From the NCBI GenBank assembly GCA_022790855.1, contig JAAVYA010000028.1, forward strand, positions 62,001 to 126,000: DNA of 64,000 nt. Reading direction: 5' to 3'. The notes under the pieces were generated by a model that ran no database searches, was not told the DNA's origin, and worked only from the letters and a program-made list of their open reading frames with translations. The DNA is from Lachnospiraceae bacterium. Its GTDB lineage: Bacteria; Bacillota; Clostridia; Lachnospirales; Lachnospiraceae. Position numbers and translations under genes: made by a program. Within the stretch, counting starts at the first letter, position 1, and each line of letters begins with the position of its first letter. This document shows, in pieces, positions 53,885 to 61,335 of this stretch.

Positions 53885-55039
53885 GTGAAAGCTATATTTC
53901 AAAGGCGTTTGAGCCAAAGCTATATGATCATTGAAAGGGATTTGGATTCTGATCCTTCCTATGAATTGGAGATTTTCTCCTATAATAAGGTGCCGGGTCT
54001 GTTACCCATTCAAATGGAGACGACGGATGGGATGTTGCGGTTCTGGTATGAAATAACAGGCCGGCAAAGCTTGGCGGATTTTTTGAGACGGCGGAAGGTG
54101 GATATGGAACTGATTCACACGTTGTTTTTGGAACTGAAAAAAGTGTGTGGTGTCTTACAGGATTATTTATTGACAGAGGCCGGAGTTTTATTGGAAGCAG
54201 AATATATATATTTGGATTTTGAACAGCAACACGCAGAATTTGTCTATTTGCCTGGCTTAGATGGGGATATCCGCAGCTATTTTCGCAATTTGATGGAACA
54301 AATATTACAAAATTTAAATCATAACAATAAAAAGGCAGTGAACGTTGCATATGAAGTATATCAAAGAACACTTCAAGAGGGTTTTTCTTTGGAAGAGATG
54401 CTGGAGGAAGTTTACCAGACAGAGAGCAATAATCCTGTGATGGAGAATGTATGTGCCCAGGCAGAAGAGAAGATAAGAAAAGAGGTGGAGAGTAAGGATA
54501 AGGTGAAAGCAGATCATAGAGAGGAAGAACATTCAGGGCGATTGGGGGAAGAACAACGGCCGCCGAAAACAGGAGTCCTAAAAAATATGTTAAAGAATAT
54601 ATGGGAAGGCGCGTTTTGTCTTATAAACCGTAAGATTCAAAGAAAAAGCAAACAGGAAATATCTTATGCAGTGTATCCGGAAGATGTCATTCAGGTTTCA
54701 CAGGAAACGCTGCATCCAACAGAACTTCTGTACTCCATCAGCAAGGAAAAAGGGATTTTAATGTACCGGGGGATGGATGGGCTTTCAGATATAACAATTC
54801 AGAAAGAAAGTTTTTTCATTGGGAAAAAAGAATCTGAGGTAGATGGCGTTATAGATAGAAGCTGTATTAGCCGGGTGCATGCTAAGATTGAACTAGATGG
54901 AGAAGAATATTATATAGAGGATATGAATTCTACCAATGGAACATATCTAAATGGACAGCAGTTGGAATATCATCAGAGGGTACGGTTAAAGGAAGGAGAT
55001 AATATTACCTTTGGGACCGTAGAATATCGGTTTGTATAG
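53885..55039 (+). CDS. DUF6382 and FHA domain protein
   Basis: 384 aa from a GTG after 'gggagg'. The N-terminal ~180 residues match the DUF6382 type ('IERDLDSDPSYELEIFSYNK', 'YLDFEQQHAEFVYLPGL'). A basic, charged linker with a short hydrophobic part follows. The C-terminal ~90 residues form an FHA domain, with 'FFIGKK', 'CISRVHAKIE' and 'DMNSTNGTYLNGQ' in family order, which binds phosphothreonine. It ends the Tad operon and suggests Ser/Thr kinase control of the pilus. No kinase is in the window. Confidence 0.9.
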   Translation: MKAIFQRRLSQSYMIIERDLDSDPSYELEIFSYNKVPGLLPIQMETTDGMLRFWYEITGRQSLADFLRRRKVDMELIHTLFLELKKVCGVLQDYLLTEAGVLLEAEYIYLDFEQQHAEFVYLPGLDGDIRSYFRNLMEQILQNLNHNNKKAVNVAYEVYQRTLQEGFSLEEMLEEVYQTESNNPVMENVCAQAEEKIRKEVESKDKVKADHREEEHSGRLGEEQRPPKTGVLKNMLKNIWEGAFCLINRKIQRKSKQEISYAVYPEDVIQVSQETLHPTELLYSISKEKGILMYRGMDGLSDITIQKESFFIGKKESEVDGVIDRSCISRVHAKIELDGEEYYIEDMNSTNGTYLNGQQLEYHQRVRLKEGDNITFGTVEYRFV

Positions 55040-55072
55040 GTTTGTACTATCATGAAGAATATTTTTCCGGGA

Positions 55073-55100
55073 TGGACTTTTAGTCAGGATATGATATACT
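55073..55100 (+). promoter_or_regulatory. sigma-A promoter of the rhomboid gene
   Basis: TGGACT, 16 bp, TATACT with extended TGA, 23 bp before the start. Confidence 0.5.
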
Positions 55101-55122
55101 GAAATTCCGGAGGATATTTGTC

Positions 55123-55716
55123 ATGAAATCAAAACCCTATGATATTTGCAATAAAATAATTGTAGCGGCCAATATCCTGATTTTTCTAGTTCTGGATTTA
55201 ACAGGAGATACGGAGAGCATAGTGTTTATGTACGATCATGGAGCTATGCTTCCAGAGGCTGTATGGTACGGGGGAGAATGGTACCGTTTGATCAGCTGTA
55301 TGTTTTTACATTTTGGAATCCATCATCTGGCAAATAATATGCTGATTCTTTTCTTTTTGGGAGAATATTTAGAGCGGTCCTTGGGACATATAAAGTATGT
55401 ACTGCTTTATCTTTGCTCTGGTTTTGGAGGAAGCCTGCTCTCTCTGTTTTATATGATGAAAAATCAAGAGTCGGCTGTATCGGCAGGCGCTTCTGGAGCC
55501 GTCTTTGGAGTGATTGGCGCATTGATATTTATTGCGCTGCGCAATAAGGGAAAACTGGGAGATTTGACGTCAAAAAGACTGGCATTTATGGCAGCGTTAA
55601 GTCTATATCATGGATTTACGGCATCCGGCGTGGATAATATGGCTCACGTTGGAGGTATTGTCTGCGGATTTCTACTGTCCGGAATCTTGTACCGAAAGAA
55701 AAATGACAGTGATTGA
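55123..55716 (+). CDS. rhomboid family intramembrane serine protease
   Basis: 197 aa, ATG after 'ccggaggat'. Six helices. Active site Ser in 'SAGASGAVFGVIGAL' (GxSG) and His in 'NMAHVGGIVCGFLL', with 'HFGIHHLANNML' as the upstream family block. It cleaves membrane proteins within or near the bilayer. The target is unknown; proximity to the Tad operon is noted but not proof of a link. Confidence 0.95.
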   Translation: MKSKPYDICNKIIVAANILIFLVLDLTGDTESIVFMYDHGAMLPEAVWYGGEWYRLISCMFLHFGIHHLANNMLILFFLGEYLERSLGHIKYVLLYLCSGFGGSLLSLFYMMKNQESAVSAGASGAVFGVIGALIFIALRNKGKLGDLTSKRLAFMAALSLYHGFTASGVDNMAHVGGIVCGFLLSGILYRKKNDSD

Positions 55717-55741
55717 CTTTGTGGAAAAAAGTTTATATACT
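55713..55741 (+). promoter_or_regulatory. sigma-A promoter of the flavodoxin-SCP2 gene
   Basis: TTGACT, 17 bp, TATACT, overlapping the end of the rhomboid gene. Confidence 0.7.
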
Positions 55742-55780
55742 AATGATATGATTACAAGAGAATGAAGTTGGAGGTTGTGT

Positions 55781-56776
55781 ATGAAGATAAATATTTATTA
55801 TGGCGGCCGTGGTCTTTTGGATGATCCGACCCTTTATGTGGTGAACAAGATGCAGGAAGTTCTTACCGAACTGCGTGTTGAAGTAGAACGCTATAATATT
55901 TACGAGCATAAGAATAGTATCACTACGCTTCCTCAAACCATCAAAGATGCGGACGGCATTATTTTGGCGGCTACCGTAGAGTGGCTTGGTATCGGCGGGT
56001 ATATGCAGCAGTTTCTGGATGCATGTTGGCTGTATGGAGATAAAGAGAAAATAGCTCAGACTTATATGCAGCCCATAGTTATGTCAACAACATGCGGAGA
56101 GCGTGAAGGAGAACTGACCCTTTCCAACGCCTGGGAGATTTTGGGCGGGCTTCCCTGTTCCGGTCTTAGAGGCTATGTGGACGACTTGGCTGCCTTTGAG
56201 ATGAATCATGATTATACGTTAATTATTGAAAAAAAGGCTGAAAATCTGTATCGTACCATATCGAAGAAAACAAAGAGCCTGCCAAGCAGCAGCCAGGCTG
56301 TTACAAGGACAGTGCTTCGGACACAGCAGTTAGAATTGACGCCCCAGGAGAGTGAACAGCTATCCAAATATGTGGCGGATGACGTATATGTTAAAAAGCA
56401 AAAAGAAGATATTGAAGAACTTGCAAGCATGTTTAAGAACATGTTGGGACAAGCTAATGTGGATGATGAAGCGGCCTATATTGGTGAATTAGAAGCTCAT
56501 TTTGTGCCCCAGGAGGATTTCGCAGCGACTTACTTGTTTATGATAGACGGAAAGAAAAAACCATTGACTGTGCAGGTGAATGGGGAAGAGCTGAATTGTT
56601 TCTATGGGCAAAATGGGACGATTGATGTGTATACAAAGCTTACGATGGACGTAATGAACAGTATTGTAAAGGGGCGCATGACGTTTCAAAGGGCCTTTAT
56701 GACAGGTGAGATGACCGCGAAAGGAAATTTTAAAACGCTTCGTATGCTGGATCGCATATTTATATTTGAGTCCTGA
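55781..56776 (+). CDS. flavodoxin-like domain fused to SCP2 sterol-carrier domain
   Basis: 331 aa from the ATG at 55781 after 'ttggagg'. The N-terminal ~185 residues look like an NADPH-dependent FMN reductase/flavodoxin fold ('MKINIYYGGRG', 'DADGIILAATVEWLGIGGYM', 'VMSTTCGEREG'). The C-terminal ~100 residues match the SCP2 domain, ending 'MTFQRAFMTGEMTAKGNFKT', which holds a hydrophobic ligand. A flavin-linked step on a lipid-like molecule is inference. It ends at a hairpin before the convergent kinase gene. Confidence 0.82.
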   Translation: MKINIYYGGRGLLDDPTLYVVNKMQEVLTELRVEVERYNIYEHKNSITTLPQTIKDADGIILAATVEWLGIGGYMQQFLDACWLYGDKEKIAQTYMQPIVMSTTCGEREGELTLSNAWEILGGLPCSGLRGYVDDLAAFEMNHDYTLIIEKKAENLYRTISKKTKSLPSSSQAVTRTVLRTQQLELTPQESEQLSKYVADDVYVKKQKEDIEELASMFKNMLGQANVDDEAAYIGELEAHFVPQEDFAATYLFMIDGKKKPLTVQVNGEELNCFYGQNGTIDVYTKLTMDVMNSIVKGRMTFQRAFMTGEMTAKGNFKTLRMLDRIFIFES

Positions 56777-56783
56777 TCAAAGC

Positions 56784-56810
56784 GGCCTTATGTGTGTAAG
56801 ACATAAGGCC
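56784..56810. terminator. hairpin between convergent genes
   Basis: Perfect 10-bp stem 'ggccttatgt' / 'acataaggcc' with a 7-nt loop. T-runs are weak on both sides, so termination strength is uncertain. Confidence 0.5.
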
Positions 56811-56871
56811 AGGGATTTAAAAAGTATTGAAATAAAGTTGCCAGTTTTTCCGATTGCATATGGCTCTAATG

Positions 56872-57525
56872 TCAATCAGCTTGGGCCAGAGGAAGCATTA
56901 AGGTAAAGGTAGCACCTTCTCCTTGTTGTGATTCCACCGTAATAGTGCCGTGATGCGCGGTGATAATTTGTTTTGTAATGCTTAATCCAAGGCCGCTTCC
57001 TTCGGACTTGGTTGTGATAAAGGGATCAAAAATGTGATCCATGACATCTGGTGCAATGCCGCCTCCTGAGTCAGTAATGCGAATAGATGCTGCGCCATTG
57101 TTTTGAAACAGCGACAATTTTATAGTTCCATGATGTTCCATCGCTTCGCAGGAATTTTTTAAAAGGTTCAAAATAGCATGGCGAAGCTGTTTTGCGTCGA
57201 CGGCAGCTACGCAGGGAGTTTCCGGCAGGGATAACTTGCAGGAGATTTGTTCGGCTCCATCAAAGCAATGGAAATTATTACAGCATTCGGTCAAGAAAGA
57301 GTTCAGATCCGTGTATTCTAACTGAAGACTGTCGCCAAATTTTACTTGGGATAATTCTGTTACAACCGTACGAAGGCGAGCTACTTCACTTTTTGAAGAG
57401 TCCCAGTAGTCGAAACTGGAAATTTGAGGATTCTTTTTCTCAACTAACTGCAGATAGCTGTTAATTAATGTGACAGAATTTTTGATTTCATGAAATATTT
57501 TCATGTAATCTTCCGTATTTAACAT
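56872..57525 (-). CDS. sensorless histidine kinase
   Basis: 217 aa. The H-box 'IFHEIKNSVTLINSYLQL' has the HEIKN form of sporulation and NtrB-like kinases, and is followed by a complete HATPase_c domain: 'LNLLKNSCEAM', 'ITDSGGGIAPDV', 'FITTKSEGSGLGLSI'. There is no membrane segment, PAS or other sensor, and no partner regulator nearby. It may join a phosphorelay such as that feeding Spo0A, but this is inference. Divergent from the HIT gene. Confidence 0.88.
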   Translation of the reverse strand: MLNTEDYMKIFHEIKNSVTLINSYLQLVEKKNPQISSFDYWDSSKSEVARLRTVVTELSQVKFGDSLQLEYTDLNSFLTECCNNFHCFDGAEQISCKLSLPETPCVAAVDAKQLRHAILNLLKNSCEAMEHHGTIKLSLFQNNGAASIRITDSGGGIAPDVMDHIFDPFITTKSEGSGLGLSITKQIITAHHGTITVESQQGEGATFTLMLPLAQAD

Positions 57526-57647
57526 GATAAGACCCCCTAAATGTATAATGCTGTTGAAACTTGAATAAGTGTAACATTTTTGTTTTTAAAATTCAATCAA
57601 AAAGATGATACAAATATCGACAAGAACAGTAAAGGAGAAACAAAAAA

Positions 57648-58061
57648 ATGGCTGAAAATTGTATTTTTTGTAAAATTATTGGAGGAGAAATTCCTTCCAA
57701 CACGATTTATGAGGATGAAGAATTCAAAGTAATATTGGATATCAGTCCGGCCTCCAAAGGACATGCCCTGATTCTTCCCAAACAACATTATGCAAATATT
57801 TATGACTTGCCCGAAGATTTGGCCGCAAAAGCAATGATTTTGGCGAAAAAACTGGCGGGGCATATGACAGAAAAACTTCAGTGCGACGGATTTAATTTAG
57901 TTCAGAATAATGGGGAAGTGGCAGGTCAGACCGTATTTCATTTTCACTTGCATTTGATACCGAGATACAAAGAGGGCGATAACCGGGATTTGCTGATCTG
58001 GAATCAGTTACAGTATAAAGAGGGAGAGACAGAAGAACTTGTGAAGCTGTTGACCCTGTAA
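57648..58061 (+). CDS. HIT family nucleotide hydrolase
   Basis: 137 aa, ATG after 'aaaggag'. The N-terminal 'CIFCKIIGGEIPS' and the catalytic triad motif His98-x-His100-x-His102 ('FHFHLHLIPR') are typical of Hint-type HIT proteins, which hydrolyse phosphoramidate or AMP-linked substrates. Normal length. Divergent from the sensorless kinase. Confidence 0.96.
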   Translation: MAENCIFCKIIGGEIPSNTIYEDEEFKVILDISPASKGHALILPKQHYANIYDLPEDLAAKAMILAKKLAGHMTEKLQCDGFNLVQNNGEVAGQTVFHFHLHLIPRYKEGDNRDLLIWNQLQYKEGETEELVKLLTL

Positions 58062-58085
58062 GACAGCATATATTCTGGGGAATAT

Positions 58086-58132
58086 TACCCTGAGTGTATT
58101 AGAACACAGTGTTCTTTTGTGCACTCAGGGTA
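58086..58132. terminator. nested palindrome between HIT and murG
   Basis: Outer 11-bp stem 'taccctgagtg' / 'cactcagggta' enclosing 'agaacac' / 'gtgttct'. No strong T-run. It lies between convergent genes and may act as a two-way terminator. Confidence 0.5.
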
Positions 58133-58144
58133 TGAAAGATGGAT

Positions 58145-59212
58145 TTACTTTGCGGCAGCCTCTTCAATTAATTGAATGATCGTATCGATGGAATTCAGCT
58201 GCTGGCTGTTTTCCATGGCATGCATATAAGGGGTGGGATCATGGAACATGTGCTGAATGGCATTACTTAATGAATCCTTGGTAAGCTGTTCCTCTTCAAT
58301 AACGTAACTGAATCCTTGCTTTTCAAATGAGCGGGCATTTAAGATCTGATCTCCGCGGCTTGCGTTTGCAGACAGGGGAATCAGGATATTGGGAATATGC
58401 AGCGCCAGTATTTCACAGATGGCATTTGCGCCTGCTCTTGAAATGACCAGATCGGATATGGCAAAAAAGTCGCTGAGTTCTTTTTTGGCATATTCAAATT
58501 GAGCATACCCGTTATAATTATCCAATGAAGGGTCTAAATTTCCTTTCCCGCACAGGTGGATAATCTGATACGTTTGGCACAATTCCGGAAGAGATTCTCG
58601 GATTACCTTGTTGATAAACTGCGATCCGGTGCTTCCTCCCACAACGAGAATCACCTTCTTATTGGCAGTAAAATGACATAATTCCAGGGCTCGGACAGGA
58701 TTGCCGGACAGTAGTTCTTTTCGGATAGGAGAACCGCTCAGAACGGCCTTTTCCGGTGGAAGATATTTGACCGTTTCAGGAAAATTGCAGCATACCTTTT
58801 GCGCGGCAGGAATGGCAAGCTTATTTGCAAGGCCGGGGGTCAGGTCAGATTCGTGGATAATAGCCGGGATCTTGCAATGTTTTGCTGCAAGTATTACAGG
58901 TACGGATACAAAACCGCCCTTTGAAAAGATAACGTCGGGTTTTAGCTTTTTCATCCAGCGAATGGCTTGGGCATATCCTTTTAATACTTTAAAGGGATCT
59001 GTAAAATTTTTGATATCGAAATAGCGCCTAAATTTACCGGAAGAAATACTATGATAGGGGATATCGTATTCTTCGATCAGCTTTTTTTCGATTCCCTGGT
59101 AAGAGCCTATGTAGTGAATGTCATAGCCCAGGGATTTTAATTTTGGAAGTAGTGCAATGTTGGGAGTGACGTGGCCGGCGGTGCCGCCTCCGGTAAGAAT
59201 AATTCTTTTCAT
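58145..59212 (-). CDS. murG: UDP-N-acetylglucosamine transferase MurG
   Basis: 355 aa from the ATG at 59212, which follows 'ggaggaa'; the tracked start at 59254 is upstream of this site. MurG adds GlcNAc to lipid I to give lipid II. Signatures: 'LTGGGTAGHVTPN' (N-terminal glycine loop), 'DVIFSKGGFVSVPVILAAKH', 'IHESDLTPGLANK', 'VVGGSTGSQFIN' and 'ISRAGANAICEILAL'. It is outside any mur/dcw cluster here, so a second copy elsewhere is possible. Membrane-associated on the cytoplasmic side. Confidence 0.95.
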   Translation of the reverse strand: MKRIILTGGGTAGHVTPNIALLPKLKSLGYDIHYIGSYQGIEKKLIEEYDIPYHSISSGKFRRYFDIKNFTDPFKVLKGYAQAIRWMKKLKPDVIFSKGGFVSVPVILAAKHCKIPAIIHESDLTPGLANKLAIPAAQKVCCNFPETVKYLPPEKAVLSGSPIRKELLSGNPVRALELCHFTANKKVILVVGGSTGSQFINKVIRESLPELCQTYQIIHLCGKGNLDPSLDNYNGYAQFEYAKKELSDFFAISDLVISRAGANAICEILALHIPNILIPLSANASRGDQILNARSFEKQGFSYVIEEEQLTKDSLSNAIQHMFHDPTPYMHAMENSQQLNSIDTIIQLIEEAAAK

Positions 59213-59301
59213 TTTATATTCCTCCAATGAACGATTTAATATAGTCTTTACCATATACTATTCATATATTATACGCTGAGGAAAAAATGTCAAGAAAACA
59301 C

Positions 59302-59330
59302 TTGAAAAAATAGCTTTTTCTACCTAAAAT
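59302..59330 (+). promoter_or_regulatory. sigma-A promoter of the MBL-like gene
   Basis: TTGAAA, 17 bp, TAAAAT, 30 bp before the start. Confidence 0.6.
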
Positions 59331-59359
59331 GAGGCCTAATGATACATTAGGAGGAAGCT

Positions 59360-60538
59360 ATGGAAGCAAGGAATTTCCGCTATTTATTTGAGAATACAGA
59401 CGATGGTATCGTCCTATCCGGCGGTATCTGGGATATGAGAGATAATCAGTGTACGAATTTTGCTTATGTATGCGGAATGAGAAATAAAAAAGAGGTAGAC
59501 AACGAAGGGCATGGTGCCATGTTCCGCTTTGAAAGGAACAATGAGCCGTGTCATATTTTTATATTGGCCTCTTTTTCTATTTATTATATAAAGACCTTGC
59601 TGAGAATGCTGCATCGTCATCAATTAAGAACGGTTTTATTGCCATATGTCAGCTTGCAGCATCGTCTGGCGCTGCTTCAGTGGTATCAGGGAGAGCGAAA
59701 ATTGGAGCCAGGGCTTGCAGAATTTATGGAACATCCATATACGTATTTGAAGAATACCGGCGTTGAGAATGTATATCTTTTGCAAGGAAATGGTGAAGTG
59801 TGGAGAGGGGAGGAGCATCAGTTTGCCTCGGGACATCATTTTGAATTATTGGACAAGGGAAAGCTTCAAACAATAAACGAGATGGAGGGTCATTACGTCC
59901 CTGTAGTAAAAGCGGGTTATATCATAGAAAATGACTGGCTTTTTTATTTCGGACATTATGAACCGGATGTCAGTCTCTATGAGCAGCCGGGCAGTATTAT
60001 TAATTCCACGATTGTAATGTTTCAATGTCCTCTTCATACCGGCAGCGATGAGACGGACAGTGTAATGGCCGGAAAAGTGTTTTCCAGGCAAAAGAACTGT
60101 GTTCCATACTTTGATATAGAAGAGAAAAACTGTTTTTATAAGTGCATATATGAAGAAGATTACACAGTTTACCGAAAACATAAAAAACAATACCGAGAGG
60201 AAGGGTGCTTTGGTACATTGACTGTCGGTAATGTGAATATGGGTCGATATTTACAGGAAATATTCGGACGTTTTTATGGTGTTAGGAAGCAGATCAGAGC
60301 TATCACCATATCGAGCTGCGGAAATCGGGAGTATTGGAACCGCCAATGCCTTACGATGATGTTGGGAGAAGATCTCCAATATTGGGTATGCGGTCTGGAT
60401 CGTACCACATCTCCCTTTGTAATATCGGATGTAGCAGTGGCCAGCCCATTAAATAGAATCGTTACCATAAGTGAAGAATATGGGTACTGTTTTTCGGGAT
60501 ATTTGGTGCCTTTTGAAGAAGATAATGTAGTTCTGTAA
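59360..60538 (+). CDS. unknown protein, possible metallo-beta-lactamase fold without metal ligands
   Basis: 392 aa, ATG after 'ttaggaggaagct'. No signal peptide or membrane helix. I read a distant MBL-like order: 'HIFILASFSIYYIKTLLRML' where 'HxHxDH' would be, 'LRTVLLPYVSLQHRLALL' matching an 'LPYLxxxERL' block, 'GTLTVGNVNMG' where 'LLTGD' occurs, and 'RAITISSCGNREYWN' where 'VPHHGSxxNW' occurs. All metal ligands are absent, so it would be inactive as a hydrolase. The single gene has its own promoter. The fold claim is inference. Confidence 0.6.
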   Translation: MEARNFRYLFENTDDGIVLSGGIWDMRDNQCTNFAYVCGMRNKKEVDNEGHGAMFRFERNNEPCHIFILASFSIYYIKTLLRMLHRHQLRTVLLPYVSLQHRLALLQWYQGERKLEPGLAEFMEHPYTYLKNTGVENVYLLQGNGEVWRGEEHQFASGHHFELLDKGKLQTINEMEGHYVPVVKAGYIIENDWLFYFGHYEPDVSLYEQPGSIINSTIVMFQCPLHTGSDETDSVMAGKVFSRQKNCVPYFDIEEKNCFYKCIYEEDYTVYRKHKKQYREEGCFGTLTVGNVNMGRYLQEIFGRFYGVRKQIRAITISSCGNREYWNRQCLTMMLGEDLQYWVCGLDRTTSPFVISDVAVASPLNRIVTISEEYGYCFSGYLVPFEEDNVVL

Positions 60539-60654
60539 GATGTTGTCATAATATGGAAAAACATGCGATGAAAAAAGTGCATTCCCCCCTTTTCAAAAGG
60601 GTTGTCATTATTTTATAATGATATCCATAAAATAGAAAGGGGACAAGCGACGTG

Positions 60655-60999
60655 ATGAAAGACCTTATTTTTGAATTTGCAGACCAATATGCGGTATTGG
60701 GGATTCTGGCAGTTGTATTATTGGCAGTATTTCTTCTTTGGAGAATGCACCGTCAGGTAAAAAAGCTGAACCGGAATCTGGGCATGATCACAGGGAAGAT
60801 TCAAGAATATTTTAATGTGATCATGGAGGATGAAGAGCCGGAAGGCGTACAAGCCGCTCCGGCAAGGGATACACGTCGAAGTGATTGGGAAGTTACAAAA
60901 GAAGAACGGGATTTTTTGCTGTCGGGAAGAAAAGAGCAGCATCCGGATCCGGAGGATGAGGCAGTATTCAATGCGGTGATGCAAGAATATTTTTCATAA
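60655..60999 (+). CDS. small membrane-anchored protein of unknown function
   Basis: 114 aa from the ATG at 60655. One N-terminal helix (~10-30, 'AVLGILAVVLLAVFLLW'), then a short coiled-coil-like part and a charged, probably disordered tail ('DTRRSDWEVTKEERDFLL'). I do not recognise the family. It lies between the MBL-like gene and the SleB gene, each with its own promoter. The preceding 60587-60601 dyad CCCTTTT-C-AAAAGGG is of unknown meaning. Confidence 0.7.
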   Translation: MKDLIFEFADQYAVLGILAVVLLAVFLLWRMHRQVKKLNRNLGMITGKIQEYFNVIMEDEEPEGVQAAPARDTRRSDWEVTKEERDFLLSGRKEQHPDPEDEAVFNAVMQEYFS

Positions 61000-61121
61000 C
61001 AACGCAAGTACGCCTTTATACATACGAAATGAAGAAACAATGTCTGATGGCAATTTTAATAAACGAGGTTTGTAAGAAAAACATCAGTAAAATGTAAGAA
61101 ATAGAATAAAACCGTAAAATA

Positions 61122-61160
61122 AAAAAAGTCTGGAAAGTATTGATTTTCCAGGCTTTTTTG
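61122..61160. terminator. bidirectional-type terminator
   Basis: A-run, stem 'ctggaaa' / 'tttccag' with short loop, then T-run. It ends the small membrane-protein transcript. Confidence 0.85.
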
Positions 61161-61187
61161 CATCTTCAAAAAAATGGGTATGAAAAC

Positions 61188-61216
61188 TTGACAAGAATAC
61201 ATGTATTTGCTATAAT
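61188..61216 (+). promoter_or_regulatory. consensus sigma-A promoter of the SleB-type gene
   Basis: TTGACA, 17 bp, TATAAT with extended TGC, the best promoter in the window. Predicted start near 61223, leaving a 110-nt AT-rich leader. Confidence 0.8.
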
Positions 61217-61221
61217 GCGAA

Positions 61222-61247
61222 TGTAACAAGTTTGTAATATTTGTAAC
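61222..61247 (+). promoter_or_regulatory. candidate WalR binding boxes
   Basis: TGTAAC-N5-TGTAAT at 61222-61238 fits the WalR/YycF consensus (TGTWAH-N5-TGTWAH), and a third TGTAAC follows at 61242. The site overlaps the start of the strong promoter and lies upstream of a second possible promoter (TTGAAT 61252, 18 bp, TAATAC 61276). Confidence 0.5.
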
Positions 61248-61335
61248 AAATTTGAATAAAACAGCATAAAACATGTAATACTAAAATAATAATAGAAAGC
61301 TTGACAACATTCCTTTATGCTGATAGGAGGTCAAA

